Shown: positions 44,210 to 52,361, counted from the first letter of the stretch. The stretch: 64,000 nt of DNA from Solirubrobacter soli DSM 22325 (GCF_000423665.1 NZ_AUIK01000025.1:124942-188941), one strand, 5' to 3'. A program made the numbers and translations. Notes: a model not told the origin generated them from the sequence alone.

Positions 44210-45495
44210 GCGCAGGTGGATCGTGGGGGCGGGTCGGTTGGCTTGCGGGCGCCGCCCCACGCGGTCCATTCCTTGAGGGCTGGGCGCTCGTGGGTGAGGT
44301 CGGTGGAGACCAGGCCGGTGGGGAACTTGTCGTCCTCGCGGACGGTGTACTGGAAGGCGATCGTCACCCGCGGGTCCTCCCACCAGCGCACGAGCTGGTC
44401 GTGGAGGGCGAGGCAGCCGGCGGCGGCGTCGGAGATCGAGGCGCCCGCGCTGAGGTCCTTCGGCGCCGGGCCGACGCCGGTCTCGGTGATCCAGATCGTG
44501 AAGGGGTGGCCGCAGCCGAAGGCGTCGAGCGCCTTCGACGCCTGCTCGACCGGGTCGTCGCCGCCGATGTATGCGTGCTGCGTCCAGACCGTCGTCGCGC
44601 ACACGAGGTCCTTGGGGAGGCCGGCGATGAAGTCGGGGACGGAGGTGACGTAGCGGGTCGTCTTCATCAGCCCCGCCGTCTCGCCGAGCACGAGTTGCTG
44701 GTCGCCGGCCGCGGCCGCGAGCGCCTGCTGCATCGCGGCCGCGAGCTGCGCGTAGGCCGCCGGCGCCAGGCTCGGCGACGACGGGTCGCACGCGGCCCGC
44801 TGCGGGCTGACGAACGCCGGGTGGTTGGGTTCGTTCCAGGGGGTGAAGAAGCTCAGCGCGGCGCCCTCCTCGCGCGCCGTCGCGATCACCCGCTCGATCA
44901 GCGCCTGGTAGGCCCCAAGCGCGTCCGCGCGCGGCGGGCGTGACCGCGGCCCCGCCTGCGGGCGCTCGCAGCCGGAAGCCGGGCTCGCCGCCCAGTCCGG
45001 CGTCCCCGTGAACACCACCAGCGCCGTCCACCCGCCCTCACGCTGCCGCGACGCCAGCGCCCGCAGCTGCTCCCGCACCCCGCCCCAGCCGAGGCACGGC
45101 CCGACCTCCCGCATGCACCCGCCGTTCGGCTGGTCCATGTTCGCCGGCGTCTCCGCCGCGGGCTGGATCGACGCCCAGTCGATCACGAGCCGGAAGTACG
45201 CCGGCTTGATCGCGCCGAGCTTGTCGCGCACGCCGTTCCACGGCTCGGGGACCTGCTTCGCCGCCGGCGCGGCGACGAGGTTCGGGTTGAACTCCGTCAC
45301 CCCCACCGCGAGCCCCTTGCCGGCGGGCGGCGGCGTGGGAGGAGCGGGTGTGGCCGCCGGCGTGGGGGAGCTCTTCGCGGTCGGCCCCTGTCGCGCCGGC
45401 TTGACGTCGACGTCGTCGCGCGAGAGCTCCACGACCACGAGCGCGACGAGAACGGCCGCCGCCAGCGCGTAACAAGCCAGGGCGAGCCTCGGCAC
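44203..45495 (-). CDS. Secreted clan GH-A glycosidase-like protein
   Basis: 430 residues. One N-terminal helix (LALACYALAAAVLVALVVV) and a Pro/Ala/Thr linker (SSPTPAATPAPPTPPPAG) anchor or export the protein. The domain is a (beta/alpha)8 glycosidase: the acid/base Glu in FFTPWNEPNHPAF after strand 4 and the nucleophile Glu in IWITETGVG after strand 7 are both present, with YFRLVIDWASIQP near the start, as in GH5/GH39-type enzymes. The polysaccharide target is unknown. Cysteine pairs (GGCMREVGPC, SGCERP) suit an extracellular protein. Confidence 0.82.
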   Translation of the reverse strand: MPRLALACYALAAAVLVALVVVELSRDDVDVKPARQGPTAKSSPTPAATPAPPTPPPAGKGLAVGVTEFNPNLVAAPAAKQVPEPWNGVRDKLGAIKPAYFRLVIDWASIQPAAETPANMDQPNGGCMREVGPCLGWGGVREQLRALASRQREGGWTALVVFTGTPDWAASPASGCERPQAGPRSRPPRADALGAYQALIERVIATAREEGAALSFFTPWNEPNHPAFVSPQRAACDPSSPSLAPAAYAQLAAAMQQALAAAAGDQQLVLGETAGLMKTTRYVTSVPDFIAGLPKDLVCATTVWTQHAYIGGDDPVEQASKALDAFGCGHPFTIWITETGVGPAPKDLSAGASISDAAAGCLALHDQLVRWWEDPRVTIAFQYTVREDDKFPTGLVSTDLTHERPALKEWTAWGGARKPTDPPPRSTCAT

Positions 45496-45505
45496 CCAGC
45501 CGAGG

Positions 45506-46261
45506 CTAGAAGATCGAGAAGGCGTCCTCGCGCGGACCCATGAGATCTGCGAGGTTCGTGCTGTATACGCCGCCGCGCATGCTCCAGAACGCGCGCTTGC
45601 CGTCGGCGAGCAGGCTGGAGTAGACCGCGTCTTCGCCTTGCGTCCAAGCGCCGATCTTGCCGGCGGGCGGAGCGGCGTCCGGGTCGGGAAGCGTGACCAC
45701 GTAGCGGTCGAGGAACTTGCGGACCTTGGCGCCGTCCTCCCCGGTGGCGAACGATTGGAGCGTGGGAGCCACGAAGAGCTCGATCGCCCGCTTCTTCGCG
45801 TCGATGTACGCGCGCCCCGAGTCGGTCATCGCCACCACCACGCGGATGCAGAGCTTGTCGTCCGGCGCGGACATGGGCAGGCACTGGCTCTCGCGCTTGG
45901 ACCGCTTCGTCGCGATCACGCACAGCTCTCCTGAGCCGCCGTCGTACAGGAACACACGCGTGCGCCGCGCGGGCAGCTTGATCTCCGATGAGCCGAACCC
46001 CGTGGTCCCGAACCCGTCCCCGAGATCCTTCACGGTGACCGTCCCGCACCCGACCGTGGCCTTCCGGCCGCCGATCGTCTTCCAGAGCTTCGCCGCCTTC
46101 GGACCGAAATGCAGGTATGGGATGTCGCCCGCGTGGCCGACCGTCACGCCGTCAGCGGCGTCGTAGTCAGGGACGTACAGGTCGCCGAGCGTCTCAGCGT
46201 GCGCCGCGGGAGCGGCGAGGCCGAGCGAGACCAAGGCGAGGATCAGGGTTCGGATGAGCAT
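45506..46261 (-). CDS. Secreted protein of unknown function, paralogue A
   Basis: 251 residues with a signal peptide (LILALVSLGLAAPAAHA). Not a known family. It shares with the gene at 47525 the patterns YDAADGVTVG, FGPKAAKLW, GRKATVGCG, LPARRTRV, a Cys pair spaced alike, CIRVVVAMTDSG, PDAAPPAGKIG and YSTN, so the two are paralogues. Four or more cysteines suggest disulfides. ATG 46261 is chosen for the signal peptide; there is no clear ribosome-binding sequence. It lies 10 bp upstream of the glycosidase gene on the same strand, so they may be co-transcribed. Confidence 0.75.
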   Translation of the reverse strand: MLIRTLILALVSLGLAAPAAHAETLGDLYVPDYDAADGVTVGHAGDIPYLHFGPKAAKLWKTIGGRKATVGCGTVTVKDLGDGFGTTGFGSSEIKLPARRTRVFLYDGGSGELCVIATKRSKRESQCLPMSAPDDKLCIRVVVAMTDSGRAYIDAKKRAIELFVAPTLQSFATGEDGAKVRKFLDRYVVTLPDPDAAPPAGKIGAWTQGEDAVYSSLLADGKRAFWSMRGGVYSTNLADLMGPREDAFSIF

Positions 46262-46309
46262 CGCGCGGCATTGAAGCGCACGCGAACCGCTGATCAATGG
46301 GATCTTCGT

Positions 46310-46777
46310 CTACTCAGGGATGTACGGCGGCGCGACGCCCCAGCCCCAGCGCGGGACCGGCGCGTGCTCCGCGACCGCTGCGCCCGGCTGGGAGTTGTGG
46401 ACGGCGAGCCGCGTGCCCCACTCCGCGTAGCCCATCAGCGCGGCCCGGAACTCGGGGTCGTCCGGCAGGCCCGCCACGTCGGCCGCCTCGCTGAGCAGCG
46501 TGACGAAGCGCAGGCGCAGTTCGGGGGTGATCGCGAGGCCGCGGTGCCTGGCCAGCATGTGCTCGTAGCCGCCCCGCTCGGAGGTGTAGACCGGCGGCCC
46601 GCCCATCACCTCGCACCACCACTCGGTGACGTGCACGCGGTGCTCCTCGCTCACGGTCCCGCCGAACAGCCGCGCGAGCTCCGGCACCCCTTCGACGAGG
46701 TCGTAGAAGACGTTCAGCCAGCGCTCGAAGGCCTCGCGGCCACCGCCCCACTCATAGATCGTCGGCGTCTCGCTCAT
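46310..46777 (-). CDS. Truncated hemoglobin, group II type
   Basis: 155 residues; a 2-over-2 globin. FYDLVEGVPELARLFGG forms the B/C/E start with the B10 Tyr, EHRVHVTEWWCEVMGGPPVY the E/F region, EHMLARHRGLAITPE the proximal F8 His, and GYAEWGTRLAVHNS the group-typical G8 Trp. Such proteins bind oxygen or detoxify nitric oxide and peroxide. The C-terminus (PRWGWGVAPPYIPE) is also typical for actinobacterial members. TAGCGT lies six bases before ATG 46777. A GST gene lies upstream on the same strand. Confidence 0.88.
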   Translation of the reverse strand: MSETPTIYEWGGGREAFERWLNVFYDLVEGVPELARLFGGTVSEEHRVHVTEWWCEVMGGPPVYTSERGGYEHMLARHRGLAITPELRLRFVTLLSEAADVAGLPDDPEFRAALMGYAEWGTRLAVHNSQPGAAVAEHAPVPRWGWGVAPPYIPE

Positions 46778-46783
46778 CCCACC

Positions 46784-46789
46784 ACGCTA
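46784..46789 (-). promoter_or_regulatory. Putative -10 box (TAGCGT) of the hemoglobin gene
   Basis: TAGCGT on the minus strand is six bases before ATG 46777, without a ribosome-binding sequence. A 28-codon frame (46774-46860) overlapping the same ATG is an alternative reading. Confidence 0.45.
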
Positions 46790-46879
46790 AAGCCTTCGCC
46801 CGCCCGGTCGAGCAGCCGCTCGGCTCGCGCCAACTCCTCGTCGCGCTCGCGCAGCGTCACGCCGCGACTGTGCCCCGGG

Positions 46880-47503
46880 TCAGTCGTAGATCGACCGCGA
46901 CGCCCCGGGCCGCGCGTTGTCCGGGTAGACGACGTAGTCGTCGACGAAGCCCGGCAACCCACGCACACGGTCCAGCCAGGCGTTGACGTGCGGCGGCGTG
47001 TCCAGGCCGGCCTCGCCCGCGCGGCTGCCGTACGCGAACACACCGACGTCGGCGATCGTCGGCGCCTCACCGACCAGCCAGTCGCGCGTCGCCAGGTGCG
47101 CGTCGAGGTGCGCGAGCGCCCCGCGCCCGGTCTCGAGCCGCGCCGGGTCGAACGGCCGCCCGGTCAGCGCCCGGAACCGCGGCCCGCCGATCCCGCCCAT
47201 CACCCGCTCCTGCTCGAACGACAGCCACATCGCGACCTCCCCTCGCGCGAACGCATCGTCCGGCAGGAACGCTGTGCCCTCGCCGAGGAACGTCAGGATC
47301 GCGTTGGACTGGGTCAGCGTCCGCCCGTCGTCGAGCTCGAGCACCGGCGTCTCGCGCAGCGGATTGAGCGCCCCGAACGCGTCGGTCAGCGTGTCGCCGG
47401 CGAAGATGTCGACGGCGACCCGCTCGTACGACCGCCCGAGCAGCGCGAGCAGCAGACGGACCTTGAAGCAGTTCCCGGAGGCGGCGTAGTCATAGAGGCG
47501 CAT
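46880..47503 (-). CDS. Glutathione S-transferase family protein
   Basis: 207 residues. The thioredoxin-like N-terminal domain has MRLYDYAASGNCFKVRLLLA, the cis-Pro motif ETPVLELDDG and the glutathione gamma-glutamyl site TLTQSNAILTFL. The helical C-terminal domain contains WLVGEAPTIADVGVFAY, the N-capping box. Catalytic Ser or Cys could be SGNC near residue 10. Actinobacteria mostly lack glutathione, so the thiol partner may be different. It is followed on the same strand by the truncated hemoglobin, so a joint role in oxidative or electrophile stress is plausible. Confidence 0.9.
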   Translation of the reverse strand: MRLYDYAASGNCFKVRLLLALLGRSYERVAVDIFAGDTLTDAFGALNPLRETPVLELDDGRTLTQSNAILTFLGEGTAFLPDDAFARGEVAMWLSFEQERVMGGIGGPRFRALTGRPFDPARLETGRGALAHLDAHLATRDWLVGEAPTIADVGVFAYGSRAGEAGLDTPPHVNAWLDRVRGLPGFVDDYVVYPDNARPGASRSIYD

Positions 47504-47524
47504 ACGCCTCCAACGCGCGAGCGG

Positions 47525-48286
47525 CTAGAAGAGTGAGTCGAGGTGCCCGCTGGTGCCGATCGCCGGGACGTTCGTGCTGAAGACATCGCCGTCGCGGCGC
47601 ACATACCAGCGGCGGCCGTCGCGCAGGAGCGTCGCCGCCACGGTCGTCTGCTCGTCGTTGAAGAGCCCGACCATGCCGGGCGGCGGCGTGGCGTCGGGCG
47701 AGTCGAGCGCGACCACCTCATCGCCGAGTTCCTCCTGCAGCTCCGCGATCGGTTGGTCGAACATCGAGTCGAGCTCGAGTGCGCGCAACCGCTCGTCGAG
47801 GTCGATGACACCCTGCTCGGTCCGCGTGACCACGACCTTCATGCAGTAGTCGTCGTCCCCAACGGCCGGGATGCACACGTCGTCACGCGGATCCTTGACC
47901 GAGATGAAGCAGACGTCAGACGGATTCGGCAGTCGCACGCTCACGCGACCGCGCCTGCTCGGAAGCCGCACGTCGGTCCAGAACATCCCCGCGTGCCACG
48001 AGTAGTTGCCCCCGCCGGTGTCCCCGCCTCCCCCGTAGCTGCCGTCGTCCTTGATCGGATGCCCGCACGCGACCACGGCCTTCTTCCCGGCGAGCCCGCG
48101 ATAGAGCTTCGCGGCCTTCGGGCCGAACCGGAACACGATCTTGCCGCCCGAGCGCGTCACAGAGACGCCGTCGGACGCGTCATAGATCGGGACGACCTTG
48201 TCGAAAGGCCCCGCGGAGGCGGCCGGAGCGGCCAACGCGAGCACGGCCATGGACAACAAGAAGGCGCGCATGAACATGCGCGCCAT
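47525..48286 (-). CDS. Secreted protein of unknown function, paralogue B
   Basis: 253 residues; signal peptide FLLSMAVLALAAPAASA. Paralogue of the gene at 45506, sharing YDASDGVSVT, FGPKAAKLY, GKKAVVACG, LPSRRGRVSV, CMKVVVTRTEQG, PDATPPPGMVG and FSTN. It has an extra Gly-rich insert (SYGGGGDTGGGNYS). Two further in-frame ATG codons follow the first within six residues. Function unknown. The pair flank the hemoglobin and GST genes on the same strand. Confidence 0.75.
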   Translation of the reverse strand: MARMFMRAFLLSMAVLALAAPAASAGPFDKVVPIYDASDGVSVTRSGGKIVFRFGPKAAKLYRGLAGKKAVVACGHPIKDDGSYGGGGDTGGGNYSWHAGMFWTDVRLPSRRGRVSVRLPNPSDVCFISVKDPRDDVCIPAVGDDDYCMKVVVTRTEQGVIDLDERLRALELDSMFDQPIAELQEELGDEVVALDSPDATPPPGMVGLFNDEQTTVAATLLRDGRRWYVRRDGDVFSTNVPAIGTSGHLDSLF

Positions 48287-48327
48287 TCAAGCGGCGCGAA
48301 ACGCCGTTACAAGTGAACGTTTGTCGA

Positions 48328-48681
48328 CTAGACGGCGGAGACTTCCTCTTCCTCCGCGACGCGGAAGGAAGAGCCGCAACCGCAGGCTGCGATGACGTTC
48401 GGGTTGTCGACCTTGAAGCCGGCGCCCTGCATGGACTCGACGTAGTCGACGATCGCGCCGCGCACGTACGGCAGCGACGGGGAATCGACGAGGATGCGGA
48501 GGCCGTGGTCCTCGAAGACGGTGTCGCCGTCGCGTTCGGTGTCGAAGGCGAGCGCGTACTGGAAGCCTGAGCAGCCGCCGCCGCGCACGCCCACGCGCAG
48601 ACCCGAGGTCTGGACGTCGGCGCTCTGGGACGACAGGAACTCCTGCACCTTCTCTGCGCCCTTGTCGGTGAAGCTGATCAC
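48328..48681 (-). CDS. erpA: A-type iron-sulfur cluster carrier (ErpA/HesB family)
   Basis: 117 residues. The three conserved Cys are present: GGGCSGFQYALAF and the C-terminal pair in AACGCGSSF. SLPYVRGAIVDYVESMQGAGF is the family core. It carries assembled Fe-S clusters to target enzymes. AGGAG lies ten bases before ATG 48681. It is divergent from a BolA-glutaredoxin pair, and together these form a compact Fe-S/iron-homeostasis locus. The acidic tail EEEEVSAV is extra. Confidence 0.93.
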   Translation of the reverse strand: MISFTDKGAEKVQEFLSSQSADVQTSGLRVGVRGGGCSGFQYALAFDTERDGDTVFEDHGLRILVDSPSLPYVRGAIVDYVESMQGAGFKVDNPNVIAACGCGSSFRVAEEEEVSAV

Positions 48682-48737
48682 GTGTCGTACTCCTGTGGTG
48701 GTCTCCCAGCCAATACTTCCCGAAGTGTAGCGACCGC

Positions 48738-48743
48738 TAGCCT
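48738..48743 (+). promoter_or_regulatory. Putative -10 box (TAGCCT) of bolA-grx operon
   Basis: GCTAGCCT ends nine bases before ATG 48753, the same octamer and spacing as before metH. No ribosome-binding sequence. Confidence 0.55.
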
Positions 48744-48752
48744 GTACGTCAG

Positions 48753-48980
48753 ATGCCCTCTACGGACGATCTCAAGCAACGCATCGAGGCCGCTATTCCG
48801 GGTGCTTCAGCCACGGTTATCGACCTCACCGGTACTGAGGACCACTTTCGCGCCGAAGTTGTCGCGCCGGAGTTCGCCGGAATGAGCCGCATCGAGCAGC
48901 ATCGCCGTGTCTACGCGGTGTTCGGGACCGACATCGGCGGCCCCATCCATGCCCTGTCCCTCGTCACCAAGGCGGAGTAG
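48753..48980 (+). CDS. bolA: BolA-family protein
   Basis: 75 residues. LKQRIEAAIPGASATVIDLTG is the first helix and strand; the conserved Cys-or-His region is TEDHFRAEVVAPEFAGMSRIEQHRRVYAVFG, with HALSLVTKAE at the end, the class of BolA that binds a 2Fe-2S cluster together with a CGFS glutaredoxin. That partner is encoded 3 bp downstream. Role: Fe-S trafficking or iron-responsive regulation. The start has TAGCCT nine bases before. Confidence 0.9.
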   Translation: MPSTDDLKQRIEAAIPGASATVIDLTGTEDHFRAEVVAPEFAGMSRIEQHRRVYAVFGTDIGGPIHALSLVTKAE

Positions 48981-48983
48981 ACC

Positions 48984-49382
48984 GTGAGCACCAATCCCAT
49001 CCGCGACGAGATCTCCAAGGCGATCTCCGAGCACGAAGTCATCCTCTTCATGAAGGGCCGGCCGGAGCAGCCGATGTGCGGGTTCAGCGCGCGCACGGTC
49101 GCGGCGCTCGACGCGCTCGGCGCCTCGTACGCGGCGGTCGACATCCTCCCCGACCCGCGCATCCGCCAGGAGCTGTCGGCGATCTCGAACTGGCCGACGA
49201 TCCCGCAGCTGTTCGTGAACGGCGAGCTGGTCGGCGGCTGCGACATCGTCACCGAGATGTACGAGACGGGCGAGCTGGCGAGCACGCTCGGCATCATCCC
49301 GTCCGACGCCGCTCCGGCCGACGCCCCCGTCGCCGCCGAGGCCGGCGCCCCGCCCCTCCAGATCAAGAACAACCTCGCCTGA
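48984..49382 (+). CDS. grxD: Monothiol glutaredoxin (CGFS type)
   Basis: 132 residues. HEVILFMKGRPEQPMCGFSARTVAALDALG holds the CGFS active site; NWPTIPQLFVNGELVGGCDIVTEMYETGEL is the glutathione/Fe-S binding region. It bridges a 2Fe-2S cluster and works with BolA. About 30 extra Ala/Pro-rich residues follow the core (AAPADAPVAAEAGAPPLQIKNN). The GTG start lies 3 bp after bolA, so the two are one operon. Confidence 0.95.
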   Translation: MSTNPIRDEISKAISEHEVILFMKGRPEQPMCGFSARTVAALDALGASYAAVDILPDPRIRQELSAISNWPTIPQLFVNGELVGGCDIVTEMYETGELASTLGIIPSDAAPADAPVAAEAGAPPLQIKNNLA

Positions 49383-49488
49383 CGCAGCAGCACTTCTCGT
49401 CGCCGCCCTCGCGCTCGCGGGTGGCGGCAACGAGCAACCCGCGCGCTGCTCGTCGCGGTGCTGCGCAAAGCCCCGTCCCGACCGCTGA
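49383..49488. other. Gap after the glutaredoxin gene
   Basis: About 100 bp with no supported gene. Short open frames here are GC-rich noise. I see no terminator hairpin. Confidence 0.4.
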
Positions 49489-49803
49489 GCGCGCACCGCC
49501 GCCGACCAGGCGCGCCTGTTCCTCCGCATCGACCGCCTCGTCCCGAAGCGCCACCGCGCGTACGCCCGGCAACTCCTGCACGGCATCGTCGAGCCGCAGT
49601 GGCGGGGCATCGCGACCGTCGCCCGCGCGCGTCACTTCACCGTCTTCTTCAAGAGCGGCTGGCGCGAGGACATCGAGCACCAGGTGGCGCTGCTGGAGCG
49701 CTTCGGGCGCCGCGTCTCGCTCGCGGTCCTGACCTCCGGCGAGCCGGCAGACGTCGGCCGCGCGACCGAAGCCGGCATCGCATCGCGCATACTGGCCCCA
49801 TGA
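49489..49803 (+). pseudogene. Coding remnant of unknown protein, start missing
   Basis: The frame after TGA 49486-49488 has strong GC3 bias and reads as plausible protein (QARLFLRIDRLVPKRHRAYA, FKSGWREDIEHQVALLERFG, EPADVGRATEAGIASRIL), but has no ATG, GTG or TTG before its last third. Its TGA overlaps the next ATG as ATGA, the pattern of a real coupled gene. So it is either a 5'-truncated gene or one whose start was lost by frameshift. The family is not recognised. Confidence 0.45.
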
Positions 49804-50480
49804 CGCACATCGCCGTCATCCACCACCTCGCCCAGCCCTTCCTCGGCAACGCCGGGGAACCGCTCGGCCCCGTCAACGAGTACTTCGACGGGCTGCCCGA
49901 TCTCGACGAGGTCGACGGCATCGTCTCCTTCGGCGGCGCGCAGGACGCGTGGGAGCCGCAGTACGAGCCCGAGCGTGAGCTGATCCGCGAGGCCGTCGCG
50001 CGAGAGATCCCGTTCCTCGGCGTCTGCCTGGGCTCACAGCTGCTCGCGCAGGCGCTCGGCGGCGAGGTGTCGCGGCTCCCCCGCCGGATGATCAGCTGGG
50101 AGCCGCTGACGGTGATCGCACCGGACCCGGTGCTCGGCGCGATTCCCTCGAACGCGTACGCGCTGCACTGGAACCAGGACGGCATCGAGCCCCCGCCTGG
50201 CGCCGTGGAGATCTACGCACGCCCGAACGGCGGCCGCGCGGAGGGCTTCCGCATCGGCCGCCATGCGTGGGGCATCCAGTTCCATCCGGAGGTCGACCAG
50301 GCCGCGGTGGACAGCTGGTACGCGGGCTGGCCCGAGGCGCTCGAGCCCGCCGGGGTGACCGAAGCGGGCGCCCGCGAGGCGGACGCCCGCTTTCTCCCCG
50401 GTCAGGCGGCGCTCTCGACCGCCATCTTCGGCGCCTTCGCGCGCTTGGTCCGGGCGAACGTCCACTCCGCCCAGGTCTGA
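49800..50480 (+). CDS. Class I glutamine amidotransferase-like protein
   Basis: 226 residues. The Cys nucleophile is in PFLGVCLGSQLLAQALGG, and the His-Glu pair in GIQFHPEVD, giving a full Cys-His-Glu triad. SFGGAQDAWEP is the first oxyanion region. Free-standing members are often annotated as GMP-synthase-like amidotransferases or gamma-glutamyl hydrolases. The gene overlaps the preceding remnant as ATGA. The last 79 bp overlap the convergent membrane-protein gene. Confidence 0.88.
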   Translation: MTHIAVIHHLAQPFLGNAGEPLGPVNEYFDGLPDLDEVDGIVSFGGAQDAWEPQYEPERELIREAVAREIPFLGVCLGSQLLAQALGGEVSRLPRRMISWEPLTVIAPDPVLGAIPSNAYALHWNQDGIEPPPGAVEIYARPNGGRAEGFRIGRHAWGIQFHPEVDQAAVDSWYAGWPEALEPAGVTEAGAREADARFLPGQAALSTAIFGAFARLVRANVHSAQV

Positions 50481-51109
50481 TCGCTCATCCGCGCGACGCG
50501 CACGCCGATCGGGATCAGCGCGACGCCGATCAGCACCGCGCCGAGCGCGGCCGGGACGAGCCCGGTGCCGGAGGCGAACGGCAGGATCCAGCCGACGGCG
50601 ACCGCGATCGGCGCCCACCACTTCGCCACGCCCGCCCGGACGGCGGCGACCAGCAGGGTCACGAGCCCGAAGAACATCGGCGCGATCGTCGTGGCCAGCA
50701 TCACGCCCGCGGCCCACGTCATCGCGCTGTCGGCGATCTCGACCGACTGCTCGCGCGGCAGCGACTGCGCCAGCGCGAGGTCGTAGTAGTCGGTGACGAG
50801 CAGGCCCGGGAGCGTGGCGAGGCCGATCACGGCCAGGACGCCGCCGATGTGCGCGACCTTGGGGGTCGAGCGGCGGGCGAGGTGCATGATCCCGAGCGCG
50901 GCCGGGAGCAGCAGCAGGTAGCCGAAGTGCAGGATCAGCGCGGCGATGCCGGCCTGCTCGGGATGGGCGGCGAGCGCGTCGTGGTAGGAGGCCGTCGTCG
51001 CCTCCTGCTCCCACGGCGTGGCGAGCATGCCGGCGAGCGTGACGATGGGGGCGAGGATCAGGGCGAGAGCCGCGACGACGCGGCTGAAGCGGCGGGGATC
51101 GGAGAGCAT
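50402..51109 (-). CDS. Integral membrane protein of unknown function
   Basis: 235 residues with about six membrane helices (VVAALALILAPIVTLAGML, AALILHFGYLLLLPAALGIM, FFGLVTLLVAAVRAG, AALGAVLIGVALIPIGV). The C-terminus is basic (FARTKRAKAPKMAV). Not recognised. ATG 51109 has TAGCTT seven bases upstream and no ribosome-binding sequence. It is divergent from a sensor kinase gene and overlaps the convergent amidotransferase gene. Confidence 0.75.
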   Translation of the reverse strand: MLSDPRRFSRVVAALALILAPIVTLAGMLATPWEQEATTASYHDALAAHPEQAGIAALILHFGYLLLLPAALGIMHLARRSTPKVAHIGGVLAVIGLATLPGLLVTDYYDLALAQSLPREQSVEIADSAMTWAAGVMLATTIAPMFFGLVTLLVAAVRAGVAKWWAPIAVAVGWILPFASGTGLVPAALGAVLIGVALIPIGVRVARMSDQTWAEWTFARTKRAKAPKMAVESAA

Positions 51110-51116
51110 GCATTCG

Positions 51117-51122
51117 AAGCTA
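51117..51122 (-). promoter_or_regulatory. Putative -10 box (TAGCTT) of membrane-protein gene
   Basis: On the minus strand TAGCTT is seven bases before ATG 51109. Confidence 0.45.
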
Positions 51123-51229
51123 CGGGCCGTTTCGTCACCCGTCGTCGCCCGCCGCAGTGATCGTGCGTCCGCCGCGTGGGGGACGAACCGATCATCCGCG
51201 GGGCCGATGAACACGGAGCGCCGCGCCGG

Positions 51230-51235
51230 TACCTT
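51230..51235 (+). promoter_or_regulatory. Putative -10 box (TACCTT) of kinase-regulator operon
   Basis: TACCTT is seven bases before ATG 51243, with no ribosome-binding sequence. Confidence 0.45.
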
Positions 51236-51242
51236 GGCGCCC

Positions 51243-52361
51243 ATGGACCGCGCCCAGAGGATCGACATCGCGATCGCGCTGCCGATCTTCGCCCTGGGCG
51301 TGCTGGAAGCGGTGGTGCGAGAGCACACGGACCGCTGGCTGGTCGCCGCGGCGGTCAACGGCGTCGCGGTCGCGTTCCGCCGCCGCCAGCCGCTCGTCGC
51401 GCTGGCAGCGGTCGTGATCGTGCAGTCGTTCGCGCACGACCAGACCTACGACACCGACCCGCTCTCGCCGTTCCTGGCCGAGCTGATCCTGATGTTCACC
51501 GTCGCCTACCAGCTGCCGCTGAGGCTCGCGCTGCTCGGCTACGGGATCGGGCTCGCGTACGTGATCGTCGACTTCAGCACCGGCCGCATCCAGGAGATCG
51601 CCCAAGCGGGCGCGCAGTCGGGCTTCTACCTGCTGGCCTGGGCCGCGGGCCGTGCGCTGCGCGGCCACGAGGAGCGCCGCGAAGCCGCCGAGCGCCACGT
51701 GGTGCGGGTGGAGCTCGAGCGCGAGGAGCAGGCCCGCGCCGCGGTCGTCGAGGAGCGCGCGCGGATCGCCCGCGAGCTGCACGACGCGGTCGCGCACAGC
51801 GTGTCCGTGATGGTCCTGCAGGCGGGCGGCGTGCGCCGCCTGCTCGGCAACGACCCCGAGCGGGAGCGCGAGCGCGAGGCGCTCGCCGGCGTCGAGGAGA
51901 CCGGCCGCCAGGCGGTGCACGAGCTGCACCGGATGCTCGGCATCCTGCGCAAGGCCGATCCGGGCGCCGATCTCGCTCCCTCCCCCTCGCTGCGGCGCGT
52001 CGAGGAGCTGGTGACGCAGGTGCGCTCCGCGGGGCTGGAAACGTCACTCACCATCACCGGCGAGCCCGTCGACCTGAGCCCCGGTCTCGACATGTCCGCC
52101 TACCGGATCGTGCAGGAGGCGCTGACGAACGCCCTGCGCTACGCCCCCGGCAGCGCGGTCGGCGTGACCGTCAGCTACGGGCGGACGCTGGAGCTCGAGG
52201 TGCGCGACAGCGGCGCGCGCGTGAACGGCACGCCGCCCACGAAAGGCTCCGGCCACGGCATCGTCGGGATGCGCGAACGCGCCGAGCTGTTCGGCGGCAC
52301 GCTCGAAGCCGGCCCGGCGCCCGGCGGCGGCTGGCTCGTCCGTGCGAGGCTCTCCACATGA
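51243..52361 (+). CDS. Membrane sensor histidine kinase (DesK/NarX-like)
   Basis: 372 residues. Four to five short helices in residues 1-150 (IALPIFALGVLEAVV, LVALAAVVIVQSFAH, LALLGYGIGLAYVIVDF) form the sensor. A coiled coil (ERREAAERHVVRVELEREEQA) leads to HisKA_3 (EERARIARELHDAVAHSVSVMVLQAG) with the acceptor His, and a HATPase (QEALTNALRYAPGSAVGVT, GHGIVGMRERAELFGG). It overlaps the regulator gene as ATGA. The stimulus is not evident. Confidence 0.94.
   Translation: MDRAQRIDIAIALPIFALGVLEAVVREHTDRWLVAAAVNGVAVAFRRRQPLVALAAVVIVQSFAHDQTYDTDPLSPFLAELILMFTVAYQLPLRLALLGYGIGLAYVIVDFSTGRIQEIAQAGAQSGFYLLAWAAGRALRGHEERREAAERHVVRVELEREEQARAAVVEERARIARELHDAVAHSVSVMVLQAGGVRRLLGNDPEREREREALAGVEETGRQAVHELHRMLGILRKADPGADLAPSPSLRRVEELVTQVRSAGLETSLTITGEPVDLSPGLDMSAYRIVQEALTNALRYAPGSAVGVTVSYGRTLELEVRDSGARVNGTPPTKGSGHGIVGMRERAELFGGTLEAGPAPGGGWLVRARLST

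Noticed and set aside
49458..49799. A longer start for the amidotransferase gene
   Set aside because: The extension lacks codon bias in that frame, whereas ATG 49800 begins the typical family strand HIAVIHHL.
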